From: Streptomyces lucensis JCM 4490
GTDB lineage: Bacteria; Actinomycetota; Actinomycetes; Streptomycetales; Streptomycetaceae
Direction: 5' to 3'
Assembly: GCF_014650035.1 (NCBI RefSeq)
Contig: NZ_BMUE01000005.1
Location: forward strand, 371,658 to 435,657
Length of the DNA: 64,000 nucleotides
Shown here in pieces: positions 8,801 to 18,525 of the stretch. Within the stretch, counting starts at the first letter, position 1; every line of letters starts with the position of its first letter. Under the pieces are notes generated by a model. That model was not told the DNA's origin and made no database searches. It was given only the letters and a program-made list of their open reading frames with translations. The position numbers and the translations under genes are program-made.

Positions 8801-10168
8801 ATGAGCAGAGCCGAACAGCCCTCCCGCAGAACCGTCCTGGCCGCCGCCGTCGCCGCCGCGGTGACCGGTGCGGCGGCCCCCGCCGTCGCCGCACCGCAAG
8901 TCGCCGCCGGCGCCCACGACTCCGGCCAGGCACAGCCCCGCCCGATCGACTACCACGCCTGGACCACCCACCGCGAATGGCGCTGCGGCACCGCCCAGGG
9001 CACCCGGGCCCTTCCCGGCCCCCGCCCGGGCCTGGTGCTCGCCACCCCCACCGGCCGCACCGACTACACCGACCCGCACACGGGCACGACCTCCACCTGG
9101 GAGTACGCCACCTGGACCTCCGCGGTCCACCGGCTCACCGTCCCCGCCACCGAGGTCATCGCCTCCTGGAACGCCCACACCCCCGACGGCACCTGGCTCC
9201 AGGTCGAACTGCAGGGCACCTACTCCGACGGGACCGGCACCCCCTGGTACGTGATGGGCCGCTGGGCGGCCGGTGACCAGGACATCAAGCGGACCTCGGT
9301 GGACGGTCAGACCGACGGCCGGAGCACCGTCTGGACCGACACCTTCTCCATCGACGACGCGAGCAGCGGCCTGCGGCTGGCCTCCTACCGGCTGCGCCTC
9401 ACCCTGCACCGCAGGCCGGACACGCGTCTGACCCCCGTGGTCTGGCGGCTCGGCGCGATGGGCTCCGACATCCCCGACCGCTTCACCGTCCCGGCCTCCG
9501 TCCCCGGCCTCGCCCAGGAACTGGCCGTCCCGCGCTACTCGCAGGAGATCCACAAGGGCCAGTACCCGCAGTACGACAACGGCGGTGAGGCGTGGTGCAG
9601 CCCCACCTCCTCACAGATGATCATCGAATACTGGGGCGGCCGGCTGACCCCCGAGCAGCTGTCCTGGGTGGACCCCTCCTACGCCGACCCCCAGGTCTGC
9701 CACGCGGCCCGCGCCACCTACGACTACCAGTACGAGGGGTGTGGCAACTGGCCCTTCAACGCCGCCTACGCGGCCACCTACCAGGGCCTGCAGGGCGTGG
9801 TCACCCGGCTCGCCTCCCTCACCGAACTGGAGACGCTGGTCGCCGCCGGCATCCCGGCCATAACGTCCCAGTCCTTCCTGAAGAGCGAGCTGACCGGCGC
9901 GGGCTACGGCACCTCCGGCCACCTGATGACCGTGATCGGCTTCACGGCGGAGGGCGACGTGATCGCCAACGACCCGGCATCGCCGAGCGACGAGGCGGTG
10001 CGGCGGGTCTACCTCCGCCGCGAGTTCGAGAACATCTGGCTGCGCACGAAGCGGTACAACGCCTCCGGCAAGGTCGTCTCCGGCACCGGGGGAGTCTGCT
10101 ACCTCTACTTCCCGGCGCACCCGAGCCCGCGCCGGCGCCAGGCGCTCGCCGCGGTGGGCGTGCGCTGA
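8801..10168 (+). CDS. Tat-exported C39-like cysteine peptidase
   Basis: A 455-residue secreted protein. It begins with a twin-arginine signal (SRRTVLAAAVAA, cleavage near AVAAPQ). The N-terminal half is a beta-rich domain of unknown binding role. The C-terminal half is a peptidase C39-like (C39_2) papain fold: the catalytic Cys is in EAWCSPTSSQM, His in SGHLMTVIGF, and the third residue in IANDPASP. Such proteins are annotated in Streptomyces as C39 family peptidases; the substrate is unknown. The ATG is preceded only by a weak SD. The 263-bp upstream gap holds the terminator at 8604 and presumably the promoter. Confidence 0.85.
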   Translation: MSRAEQPSRRTVLAAAVAAAVTGAAAPAVAAPQVAAGAHDSGQAQPRPIDYHAWTTHREWRCGTAQGTRALPGPRPGLVLATPTGRTDYTDPHTGTTSTWEYATWTSAVHRLTVPATEVIASWNAHTPDGTWLQVELQGTYSDGTGTPWYVMGRWAAGDQDIKRTSVDGQTDGRSTVWTDTFSIDDASSGLRLASYRLRLTLHRRPDTRLTPVVWRLGAMGSDIPDRFTVPASVPGLAQELAVPRYSQEIHKGQYPQYDNGGEAWCSPTSSQMIIEYWGGRLTPEQLSWVDPSYADPQVCHAARATYDYQYEGCGNWPFNAAYAATYQGLQGVVTRLASLTELETLVAAGIPAITSQSFLKSELTGAGYGTSGHLMTVIGFTAEGDVIANDPASPSDEAVRRVYLRREFENIWLRTKRYNASGKVVSGTGGVCYLYFPAHPSPRRRQALAAVGVR

Positions 10169-10271
10169 CCCGGTCCGTGTGAGCAACCTCTCCGCCGCGA
10201 GAGCCGACGCGGGTGGCAAGGTGGACGAACGGGGGGATTCCACTTCGTACGTCCGACCTCTGCGAGAAACC

Positions 10272-10412
10272 ATGAGCGCACACCCGGCCACCGCCACCCG
10301 CGTCCGCACCGGCGGCCCCCAGGAGGACGGCCCCGAGATCCTCGAGCACGTCATGGGCTGGGTGCTCGTCGCGGTGATCGCGATGTTCGTGACCCGGCTC
10401 GGTCTGCTCTGA
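10272..10412 (+). CDS. 46-residue single-pass membrane protein
   Basis: This is a very small protein with a hydrophilic head (about 1-27) and one C-terminal transmembrane helix (MGWVLVAVIAMFVTRLGLL). Codon positions show the usual GC3 bias, which argues that it is real. ATG 10272 is preferred over an in-frame GTG at 10179 because the upstream extension has poor coding character. No SD is obvious. It lies 103 bp after the peptidase gene and may be its last cistron; no function can be assigned. Confidence 0.55.
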   Translation: MSAHPATATRVRTGGPQEDGPEILEHVMGWVLVAVIAMFVTRLGLL

Positions 10413-10416
10413 CGCC

Positions 10417-10463
10417 GGAACGGGTAGGGGAGCGGAGGCTCGTGGTCCCCCGCTCCCCGTTCC
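10417..10463. terminator. Bidirectional terminator
   Basis: An inner stem GGGGAGCGG (10427-10435) with CCGCTCCCC (10450-10458) is extended by GGAACGG (10417-10423) with CCGTTCC (10457-10463). It separates the small membrane protein from the convergent chitinase gene. Confidence 0.7.
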
Positions 10464-10475
10464 CGGCGACCGGGC

Positions 10476-11723
<1,248 letters not shown>

Positions 11724-11794
11724 CGGGTGGCTCCTCGTGGGGGAGAGGGGAACGCTCGCCGATTGGCATGAACGCGGTAAAGCGTTGGTCATGC

Positions 11795-11823
11795 ACAGTA
11801 GGAGGACTAGACCAATAGGTCAA
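11795..11823 (-). promoter_or_regulatory. Chitinase promoter with DasR-type operator in the spacer
   Basis: On the minus strand TTGACC (11818-11823) and TACTGT (11795-11800) are separated by exactly 17 nt. The spacer (11801-11816) is ATTGGTCTAGTCCTCC on the minus strand, matching 12 of 16 positions of the DasR consensus ACTGGTCTAGACCACT. A repressor bound there would cover the promoter. The remainder of the 331-bp divergent gap up to 12054 shows only an AGGGAGGAG ribosome-binding site for the next gene. Confidence 0.8.
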
Positions 11824-12054
11824 TGGTGCGTACCAATTTGGATCGAGAAAGAAGTCGTGAGCGGAATGCTGAAGTAAGCGGTCGTTAACTGGTGACGGGA
11901 CGTCCCCGATCGGGCATACTCACAGCGCACAGCCGCTGGTCAGCAGCTTCCGAGACCCGGGGGCGGGCGCCTTCGGCAGACCCGGAACGACCAGGCGGAG
12001 CCGCCTCACCCACGGCCGCACCGCCGGTGCCCCGACAGGGAGGAGACCGACGCC

Positions 12055-13227
12055 ATGTCCGACCGCGACCCGCAGCCGGTGGAGCGTCAACTGCCGACGG
12101 ACGAGGCGAGTGACCTGCTCGCACTCGTCCGGGAGATCGCCCAGCGCGAGATCGCGCCGAAGGCCGCCGAGGAGGAGGACGCGGGCCGCTTCCCGCGCGA
12201 GGTCTTCACCCTGCTCTCCCGCTCCGGCCTGCTCGGCCTGCCCTACGACTCCGAGTACGGCGGCGGCGAGCAGCCCTACGAGGTGTACCTCCAGGTCCTG
12301 GAGGAGCTGGCCGCGGCCCGGCTCACCGTGGGTCTCGGCGTCAGCGTCCACACCCTCGCCTCCTACGGACTCGCCACCTACGGCACCAAGCAGCAGCAGG
12401 TCGAGCACCTGCCCGCCATGCTCGGCGGCGGCCTGCTCGGGGCGTACTGCCTCTCCGAGCCGGCCTCCGGCTCCGACGCCGCCTCGCTGCGCACCAAGGC
12501 CGTCCGGGACGGCGACGAGTGGGTGATCACCGGCACCAAGGCCTGGATCACGCACGGGGGAATCGCCGACTTCTACACCGTGATGGCCCGCACCGGCGAG
12601 GACGGCCCGCGCGGGATCACCGCCTTCCTGGTGCCCGGTGACGCCCCGGGCCTGAGCGGTGCGTCGCCCGAGAAGAAGATGGGCATGAAGGGCTCGCCCA
12701 CCGCCCAGGTCCACCTCGACGGCGTCCGGGTCGGCGACGACCGGCGCATCGGCGAGGAGGGCCAGGGCTTCTCCATCGCCCTGTCCGCCCTCGACTCGGG
12801 GCGCCTCGGCATCGCGGCCTGCGCCATCGGCGTCGCCCAGGCCGCGCTCGACGAGGCGGTCGCCTACGCCGGCCAGCGCCGGCAGTTCGGCCGGCCCATC
12901 GCCGACTTCCAGGGCCTGCGCTTCATGATCGCCGACATGGCCACCCAGATCGAGGCCGGCCGCGCGCTGTACCTGGCGGCCGCCCGGCTGAAGGACGCGG
13001 GCAGGCCGTTCTCCAAGCAGGCCGCCATGGCCAAGCTGCACTGCACGGACACGGCCATGAAGGTCACCACCGACGCCGTGCAGATACTCGGCGGATACGG
13101 CTACACCGCCGACTTCCCGGCGGAGCGCTACATGCGCGAGGCGAAGGTCCTGCAGATCGTCGAGGGCACCAACCAGATCCAGCGGATGGTCATCGCCCGT
13201 CATGTGGCAGGGCCGGAGGGGCGCTGA
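12055..13227 (+). CDS. Acyl-CoA dehydrogenase
   Basis: A 390-residue FAD-dependent acyl-CoA dehydrogenase, introducing the alpha,beta double bond into acyl-CoA thioesters. It has the usual three-part fold: N-terminal helices, a middle beta domain (YCLSEPASGSDAASLRTKA, WITHG) and a C-terminal helical domain. The flavin signature is QILGGYGYTADFPAERYMR. The catalytic Glu lies in IVEGTNQIQR. The ATG follows a strong AGGGAGGAG. Its 3' end overlaps the convergent small gene by 38 bp. Chain-length specificity cannot be told; family members of this size act on short or branched chains. Confidence 0.93.
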   Translation: MSDRDPQPVERQLPTDEASDLLALVREIAQREIAPKAAEEEDAGRFPREVFTLLSRSGLLGLPYDSEYGGGEQPYEVYLQVLEELAAARLTVGLGVSVHTLASYGLATYGTKQQQVEHLPAMLGGGLLGAYCLSEPASGSDAASLRTKAVRDGDEWVITGTKAWITHGGIADFYTVMARTGEDGPRGITAFLVPGDAPGLSGASPEKKMGMKGSPTAQVHLDGVRVGDDRRIGEEGQGFSIALSALDSGRLGIAACAIGVAQAALDEAVAYAGQRRQFGRPIADFQGLRFMIADMATQIEAGRALYLAAARLKDAGRPFSKQAAMAKLHCTDTAMKVTTDAVQILGGYGYTADFPAERYMREAKVLQIVEGTNQIQRMVIARHVAGPEGR

Positions 13228-13447
13228 ACTGCCCCCTGACGACCGTCGGGGCCGCCAGCCTGACCCACTCGGGGTCGTGGCGGCCCGGCAGGGTGCGGCC
13301 CCGGTCGGCCCAGGTCCGCATGAGATCGCGGTAGATGGGCGGGTCCTGCGGCGGCGCCGGGGGCGACGCCAGGACCGGAAGCGATTCCGTCGGGCGCGGG
13401 ACGAAGATGCGGCGCTGACGCCCGGTCGCCGAGTACGTGGGGGTCAT
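13190..13447 (-). CDS. Small hypothetical protein
   Basis: An 85-residue Pro/Arg-rich protein (RRIFVPRPTESLPVLASPP, then DPPIYRDLMRTWADRGRTLPG and DPEWVRLAAPTVVRGQF). Composition and GC3 pattern look coding, and the sequence has a protein-like central part, but no motif is recognisable. Its 3' end overlaps the end of the convergent acyl-CoA dehydrogenase gene. The ATG has only a weak SD. I rate it as probable rather than certain. Confidence 0.5.
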   Translation of the reverse strand: MTPTYSATGRQRRIFVPRPTESLPVLASPPAPPQDPPIYRDLMRTWADRGRTLPGRHDPEWVRLAAPTVVRGQFSAPPALPHDGR

Positions 13448-13560
13448 GCCCTGGCAACGCGGCAGCGGCCGCGGAGGTCACCGCCCGGCTGAATCGAGCG
13501 TCAGTCCACGACCGTCGGGCCCGGCCCCACGGGCCGGACCCGGAGGTCCGGGACGCACCG

Positions 13561-13596
13561 GACCCGCACCACGGCTCGCGAGCCGTGGTGCGGGTC
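13561..13596. terminator. 36-bp perfect palindrome, terminator
   Basis: Positions 13561-13596 form a perfect inverted repeat centred at 13578/13579 (arms begin GACCCGCACCACGG). It lies 36 bp below the stop of the minus-strand gene 13633-14064 and upstream of the next minus-strand gene, so it most likely ends the former. A second, smaller GGTCCG/CGGACC hairpin precedes it. Confidence 0.75.
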
Positions 13597-13632
13597 GTCG
13601 GCGAACGGCACCGGGGTCCGCTCCGGACGGAG

Positions 13633-14064
13633 TCAGGCGGCCTGGCGGCGCATCGCCGGCGTGCGCATCGGGCGCGAGCCCGGACCGCCGACGTGGGAGA
13701 AGGGCTGCGTCCGCCAGTCCAGGCCCTGGGGGAGCGTCAGCAGCAGGGCGGTGTCCTGCTCCTGCGGCTCGCAGGACTCGTCCGCGGAGCGGGCGTCGGC
13801 CGCCGCGCGGCCCGTGCCCGCGCAGACCGTGAGCCCGAACGGGTTCCACGGCGAGGCGCACAGGGCGTGCTCCGGCAGCACTTCCTCGTCCGCCAGCAGC
13901 GCGATCGGCTGCGCGCAGTCCGGGCAGATCACCCGGTACATCTCGAAGGTGTCGTAGGTGTCCAGTTCGTCGTCGAGCGCGTCGGGTTCGACGCCCTCCG
14001 GCTCGGGCTCGACGACGGGCTGCCTCTTGGACACGGACCGACCAGGACGCTTCACACTCTGCAT
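13633..14064 (-). CDS. Conserved hypothetical protein with a Cys pair
   Basis: A 143-residue acidic-then-basic protein. A basic N-terminus (KRPGRSVSKRQP) is followed by an acidic stretch (EPEPEGVEPDALDDELD), then a possible half zinc-ribbon (VICPDCAQPIALLADEE) and HALCASPWNPFGLTVCAGTG with two further Cys, so one metal site is possible. The C-terminus is Arg/Pro-rich. The ATG has an excellent SD (GGGGGAG, 7 nt). No function is known to me; similar proteins are conserved next to the Lrp-type regulator in streptomycetes. Confidence 0.8.
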   Translation of the reverse strand: MQSVKRPGRSVSKRQPVVEPEPEGVEPDALDDELDTYDTFEMYRVICPDCAQPIALLADEEVLPEHALCASPWNPFGLTVCAGTGRAAADARSADESCEPQEQDTALLLTLPQGLDWRTQPFSHVGGPGSRPMRTPAMRRQAA

Positions 14065-14309
14065 GGGATTCTCCCCCTAAGGCTGGGCCGTGACGGCGCT
14101 GCGGCCTCGACCACACCAAGCACTTCCCGCCGGCCCCTGGCGGTAATCACGAGAACATCACGGAGCCGGTTCCCTGCGTGTGGCGTTCGTCACATGCCGC
14201 GAGCAGGTGCCCGCGAGACGGCCGGTACGGCGCATTTTTGTATCGAACCGGCCATGACCTGCGCTCTCGGCTACCCGCGACGATCAGGCGCCCTGTAGGT
14301 TTTGGCGCC

Positions 14310-14750
14310 ATGGAGGAGCTGGACCGTCAAATCGTGCAGCTGCTCGTCAAGGACGGGCGGATGAGCTACACAGACCTGGGCAAGGCCACGGGCCTGTCCA
14401 CGTCGGCCGTGCACCAGCGCGTGCGCCGGCTCGAACAGCGTGGCGTCATCCGCGGTTACGCCGCGGTCGTCGACCCCGAGGCCGTCGGGCTGCCGCTCAC
14501 CGCGTTCATCTCGGTGAAGCCGTTCGACCCCAGCGCTCCCGACGACATCTCGGACCGGCTCGCCGACGTCCCCGAGATCGAGGCCTGCCACAGCGTCGCG
14601 GGCGACGAGAACTACATCCTCAAAGTGCGGGTGTCCACCCCGCACGAGCTGGAGGAACTGCTGGCCCGCCTGCGTTCCCTGGCGGGAGTCTCCACCCGCA
14701 CGACGGTGGTGCTCTCCACGCCGTACGAGGCGCGCCCGCCGAAGATCTGA
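14310..14750 (+). CDS. Lrp/AsnC-family transcriptional regulator
   Basis: A 146-residue regulator. The N-terminal winged helix-turn-helix is about residues 1-55 (LDRQIVQLLVKDGRMSYTDL, STSAVHQRVRRLEQRGVI). The C-terminal RAM/AsnC ligand-binding domain follows (about 65-140, VAGDENYILKVRVSTPHELEE). Family members sense amino acids and bind as octamers. ATG 14310 is preferred because the fold starts at once; the longer frame to 14178 lacks coding character. It is divergent from the preceding gene and co-directional with the amidohydrolase, with a terminator between. Confidence 0.9.
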   Translation: MEELDRQIVQLLVKDGRMSYTDLGKATGLSTSAVHQRVRRLEQRGVIRGYAAVVDPEAVGLPLTAFISVKPFDPSAPDDISDRLADVPEIEACHSVAGDENYILKVRVSTPHELEELLARLRSLAGVSTRTTVVLSTPYEARPPKI

Positions 14751-14771
14751 CGCGGGGGCGGCGGGCTCGGC

Positions 14772-14792
14772 CCGGCCGGTGATCCCGGCCGG
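14772..14792 (+). terminator. Hairpin terminator after the Lrp gene
   Basis: CCGGCCGG (14772-14779) and CCGGCCGG (14785-14792) are self-complementary arms around a 5-nt loop, 21 bp below the stop codon. Confidence 0.6.
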
Positions 14793-14869
14793 CGCGCGCC
14801 GCCGGACAGCACCCGGCGACGCGCCGCCCCGGTGCCGGGGGTCTCCCGCGGACGCGAGAGACTGTTGCC

Positions 14870-16474
14870 ATGAGTGAGCAGCCGGCCGACGCCCGTACCG
14901 TTCTCCTGCGCCGGGGAGAAGTGCACAGCCCCGCCGATCCCTTCGCCACCGCGATGGTGGTGGAGCGCGGCCAGGTCGCCTGGGTCGGTTCCGAGGGCGC
15001 GGCCGACGCCTTCGCCGGCGGCGTGGACGAGGTGGTCGACCTCGACGGCGCCCTGGTCACCCCGGCCTTCACCGACGCCCACGTGCACACCACCGCCACC
15101 GGCCTCGCGCTGACCGGCCTCGACCTCTCCGGCGTGCCTTCCCTGGAGGAGGCGCTCGCCCAGGTCCGCGCGTTCGCCGCCGCCCGACCCGGCGACCGGG
15201 TCCTGCTGGGCCACGGCTGGGACGCCGCCCGCTGGCCCGGCGGCCGCCCGCCCACGCGCGCCGAGCTGGACGAGGCGACCGGCGGCCGTCCGCTGTACCT
15301 CTCCCGGATCGACGTGCACTCGGCGGTCGTCACCACCGCCCTGCTGGACCTGGTGCCCGGCGTGGTCCCGCGCGACGACGCCCCCCTCACCCGGGATGCC
15401 CACCACACCGTCCGTGAGGCCGCCCTCGCGGCCGTCACCCCGGCCCAGCGTGCCGAGGCCCAGCGTGCCGCCCTCGCCCACGCGGCCTCCCTGGGCATCG
15501 GCTCCGTGCACGAGTGCGGCGGCCCGCAGATCTCCTCCGAGGACGACTTCACCGCCCTGCTGGACCTCGCCGCCGGGGCCCCCGGGCCCCGCGTCGTGGG
15601 CTACTGGGCCGAACAGGACGTCGAGAAGGCGCGCGAGCTCGGTGCCGCGGGCGCCGCGGGCGACCTCTTCGCCGACGGCGCCCTCGGTTCGCACACCGCC
15701 TGCCTGCACGAGACGTACGCCGACGCCGCCCACACCGGCACCGCCTACCTGGACGCCGACGCCGTGGCCGCCCATGTCGTCGCCTGCACCGAGGCGGGGC
15801 TGCAGGCCGGCTTCCACGCCATCGGCGACGCCGCCGTGAGCGCCGTCGTCGAAGGGGTCCGCGCCGCCGCCGAGAAGGTCGGCCTGACCCGCGTCCGGGC
15901 CGCCCGCCACCGCGTCGAGCACGCCGAGATGCTCACCCCCGAGACCGTCGCCGCCTTCGCCGAACTCGGTCTGACCGCCTCCGTGCAGCCCGCCTTCGAC
16001 GCCCTGTGGGGCGGCGCCGACGGCATGTACGCCCAGCGCCTCGGCGCCGAGCGGGCCCGCACCCTCAACCCCTTCGCGGCCCTCCTGCGGGCCGGTGTGC
16101 CCCTGGCGTTCGGCTCCGACAGCCCGGTCACCCCGCTCGACCCCTGGGGCACGGTCCGTGCCGCCGCCTTCCACCACACGCCCGAGCACCGGATCTCCGT
16201 GCGGGCCGCCTTCACCGCCCACACGCGCGGCGGCTGGCGTGCCGTCGGGCGGGACGACGCGGGCGTCCTGGTGCCCGGCGCGCCCGCCGACTACGCCGTC
16301 TGGCGTACCGACGAGCTGGTCGTGCAGGCCCCCGACGACCGGGTGGCCCGCTGGTCGACCGACCCGCGCTCCGGCACTCCCGGCCTGCCCGACCTGACCC
16401 CGGGCCGCGACCTGCCGGTCTGCCTGCGCACCGTGGTGGGCGGACGGACGGTGTTCGTACGGCCGGGCGAGTGA
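14870..16474 (+). CDS. YtcJ-type metal-dependent amidohydrolase
   Basis: A 534-residue amidohydrolase of the Amidohydro_3 (YtcJ) family. The metal-binding HxH is in FTDAHVHTTATG, with further ligands in GFHAIGDAAV and RHRVEHAEM, and the late Asp in FGSDSPVTPLDPW. Small beta segments at both ends form the typical composite sandwich. Members hydrolyse C-N bonds in diverse substrates; the one used here cannot be inferred. The ATG has a GAGAGA purine tract upstream. It is a single-gene unit followed by a long gap. Confidence 0.9.
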   Translation: MSEQPADARTVLLRRGEVHSPADPFATAMVVERGQVAWVGSEGAADAFAGGVDEVVDLDGALVTPAFTDAHVHTTATGLALTGLDLSGVPSLEEALAQVRAFAAARPGDRVLLGHGWDAARWPGGRPPTRAELDEATGGRPLYLSRIDVHSAVVTTALLDLVPGVVPRDDAPLTRDAHHTVREAALAAVTPAQRAEAQRAALAHAASLGIGSVHECGGPQISSEDDFTALLDLAAGAPGPRVVGYWAEQDVEKARELGAAGAAGDLFADGALGSHTACLHETYADAAHTGTAYLDADAVAAHVVACTEAGLQAGFHAIGDAAVSAVVEGVRAAAEKVGLTRVRAARHRVEHAEMLTPETVAAFAELGLTASVQPAFDALWGGADGMYAQRLGAERARTLNPFAALLRAGVPLAFGSDSPVTPLDPWGTVRAAAFHHTPEHRISVRAAFTAHTRGGWRAVGRDDAGVLVPGAPADYAVWRTDELVVQAPDDRVARWSTDPRSGTPGLPDLTPGRDLPVCLRTVVGGRTVFVRPGE

Positions 16475-17010
16475 TCTCCCGGGGCGGCGCGCCGGTGATC
16501 GTTTCCGGCCGCCGCGTCGCCCGACCTGCGCATCCTCCGCACTCAGCGTGATGGAACGGTTGTTTGTGCAGGTCACAGGGGTATTGACAGTCGGCGGCCG
16601 GGGGCCGGTAGGTTCGGCGGAGTCCACCACCGGACACCCGACCGGGGAGCGTTCGCGCAACTCGTCGCGGCACCGCTGGGTCAGGGACGGTGTTCCGCAC
16701 CGGGGCGCCGTCGCTGACAGCCAGGCCCAGCGCCCGCGCCGACGAGGGAACGCTCCGGCCGGTCGGCCAGGTGTGACCCGGGTGGGGCCCGGGCGCTCAG
16801 TAGACAACGGCTTTCGGTCGACCCGCAGCCAGCGGGTCCCAGGTCGGCCCGAAGGGCGCCGGGCCCCCATCCGTCGAGGGACGCGGGTGCCGAAACTGGT
16901 GTTCTTACCCCGCTTTTGCGAAAAGGACACCACCGTACGAAAGAGTCGGCACGTCATCCCAGGCCGCGGCCACTAAGGTGGATCCCTGAGTACGAGTCGA
17001 AGGGGCAGTA
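16475..17010 (+). promoter_or_regulatory. Long structured leader ahead of ppm1
   Basis: This 536-bp gap has no convincing gene; a 142-codon frame inside has random-looking composition. It contains a possible promoter (TTGACA 16584-16589, TAGGTT 16609-16614, 19-nt spacer). About 400 nt then precede ppm1. That leader holds strong local structure, e.g. GACCCGC (16820-16826) with GCGGGTC (16832-16838), enclosed by TTCGG (16813-16817) and CCGAA (16849-16853). I do not recognise a riboswitch class. A closer promoter just before 17011 is also possible. Confidence 0.45.
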
Positions 17011-17829
17011 GTGAACGACGGCGACGGGACCTTGGCGGCCAATGCCCAGGGGAGGCAGTTCGGTCCGCTCGGCACGGCCTTGGTGATCATCCCGACCTAC
17101 AACGAGGCGGAGAACATCAAGTCCATCGTCGGCCGGGTGCGCAAGGCCGTCCCCGAGGCGCACGTACTCATCGCGGACGACAACAGCCCCGACGGCACCG
17201 GCAAGCTCGCCGACGAACTGGCCGCCGAGGACGAGCACGTCCAGGTGCTGCACCGCAAGGGCAAGGAGGGCCTGGGCGCCGCCTACCTGGCGGGCTTCCG
17301 CTGGGGCCTGGAGCGCGACTACGGCGTGCTGGTCGAGATGGACGCCGACGGCTCCCATCAGCCGGAGGAGCTGCCGCGCCTGCTCACCGCCCTCAAGGGC
17401 GCCGACCTGGTACTGGGCTCCCGCTGGGTGCCCGGGGGCCGGGTGGTGAACTGGCCCAAGTCCCGTGAGTTCATCTCCCGCGGCGGCAGCCTCTACTCCC
17501 GGCTCGCCCTCGATCTGCCGCTGCGCGACATCACCGGCGGCTACCGCGCCTTCCGCCGGGAGACCCTGCAGGGCCTGGGGCTGGACGAGGTCGCCTCGCA
17601 GGGCTACTGCTTCCAGGTCGACCTGGCCCGCCGCGCGGTCAAGGCCGGTTTCCACGTGGTCGAGGTGCCGATCACCTTCGTCGAACGGGAACTCGGCGAC
17701 TCCAAGATGAGCAAGGACATCCTTGTCGAGGCCCTGTGGCGGGTGACCGTCTGGGGTGCGGGCGAGCGCGTCGGGAAGGTCACCGGCAGGGGCGGGCAGG
17801 CCCGGCGGACACCGCCCGGCTCCGACTGA
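17011..17829 (+). CDS. ppm1: Polyprenol monophosphomannose synthase
   Basis: A 272-residue GT2 glycosyltransferase that makes polyprenyl-phosphate-mannose from GDP-mannose; this donor feeds protein O-mannosylation and is needed for phage phiC31 infection in S. coelicolor. Motifs: IPTYNEAENI near the start, IADDNSPDGT, the metal-binding DAD in LVEMDADGSHQP, and FQVDLARRAVKAGF. The actinobacterial Ppm1 has this catalytic domain without the acyltransferase half found fused in mycobacteria. GTG 17011 has AAGGGG upstream. fxsA follows after 46 bp, probably in the same operon. Confidence 0.93.
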   Translation: MNDGDGTLAANAQGRQFGPLGTALVIIPTYNEAENIKSIVGRVRKAVPEAHVLIADDNSPDGTGKLADELAAEDEHVQVLHRKGKEGLGAAYLAGFRWGLERDYGVLVEMDADGSHQPEELPRLLTALKGADLVLGSRWVPGGRVVNWPKSREFISRGGSLYSRLALDLPLRDITGGYRAFRRETLQGLGLDEVASQGYCFQVDLARRAVKAGFHVVEVPITFVERELGDSKMSKDILVEALWRVTVWGAGERVGKVTGRGGQARRTPPGSD

Positions 17830-17875
17830 TCCACCCCTTATCCCGCGCTGAGGCGCTGCCGGGCACACTGGAAGC

Positions 17876-18427
17876 ATGACGACTGGCGCTCCGACCTCTT
17901 CGTACACCGCCCGGCCCCGGCGCTCCCGGCTGCGCAGGTTCCTGCCGCTGGGCGTCGCCGCCTGGCTGGTGCTGGAGATCTGGCTGCTGACGGTGGTCGC
18001 GGACGCGGCGGGCGGTCCCACCGTGTTCCTGCTCCTCGTCGCGGGCCTGGTGGCCGGCTCCGTGGTCATCAAGCGGGCCGGCCGTCGTGCCTTCCAGAGC
18101 CTGAACGAGGCGCTGCAGCGGGGCGGCTCGCCCGAGCGCGGCGGCGGCAACGGCCTGGCGATGCTCGGCGGGCTGCTGCTCATTCTTCCCGGCCTGGTGT
18201 CGGACGTGGCGGGTCTGCTCCTGCTCCTGCCGCCGGTCCGTAAGGCCGTCGGCCGCTACGCGGAGGGCGCCCTGGACAAGAGGCTGAGCCGGGCCGCCTC
18301 CGGCGGCCTGGGCGACGCCTTCCAGCAGGTCCGCATCCACCGCCCCGACGGAAAGGTCGTTCAGGGCGAGGTCGTCCGGGAGGAACGCCCGGAGCCGGGG
18401 GAGCGGCGCCCGCCGCTGACGCGGTGA
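17876..18427 (+). CDS. fxsA: FxsA-family membrane protein
   Basis: A 183-residue FxsA-family cytoplasmic membrane protein. In E. coli overproduction of FxsA relieves exclusion of phage T7 by the F plasmid; its native role is unknown. There are about three hydrophobic segments (VAAWLVLEIWLLTVVADAAG, VFLLLVAGLVAGSVVI, LAMLGGLLLILPGLVSDVAG), the last containing the family's LPGLVSDVAG loop. A charged C-terminal tail ends in PEPGERRPPLTR. ATG start. It forms an operon with ppm1 and is followed by a very strong terminator. Confidence 0.88.
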   Translation: MTTGAPTSSYTARPRRSRLRRFLPLGVAAWLVLEIWLLTVVADAAGGPTVFLLLVAGLVAGSVVIKRAGRRAFQSLNEALQRGGSPERGGGNGLAMLGGLLLILPGLVSDVAGLLLLLPPVRKAVGRYAEGALDKRLSRAASGGLGDAFQQVRIHRPDGKVVQGEVVREERPEPGERRPPLTR

Positions 18428-18465
18428 ACCCACGCGCCCCCGTCGGGGGCGCACCCGGACACGAA

Positions 18466-18508
18466 ACCGCGGGCGCCGTACGTGAAATTCACGTACGGCG
18501 CCCGCGGT
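18466..18508. terminator. Bidirectional terminator, 21-bp stem
   Basis: A perfect palindrome centred on position 18487 pairs 18466-18486 with 18488-18508 (the arm contains GGGCGCCGTACGTG). It lies between convergent fxsA and rbpA and is among the strongest hairpins in the window. Confidence 0.85.
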
Positions 18509-18525
18509 GTACTCGTGATGTGCTG

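Noticed and set aside
10179..10271. Longer N-terminus for the small membrane protein
   Set aside because: The extra 31 residues look non-coding and a plausible ATG lies at 10272.
16548..16976. 142-codon frame in the ppm1 leader
   Set aside because: Residue composition (Arg/Gly/Pro/Ser-rich, no hydrophobic periodicity) looks random and there is no ribosome-binding site.
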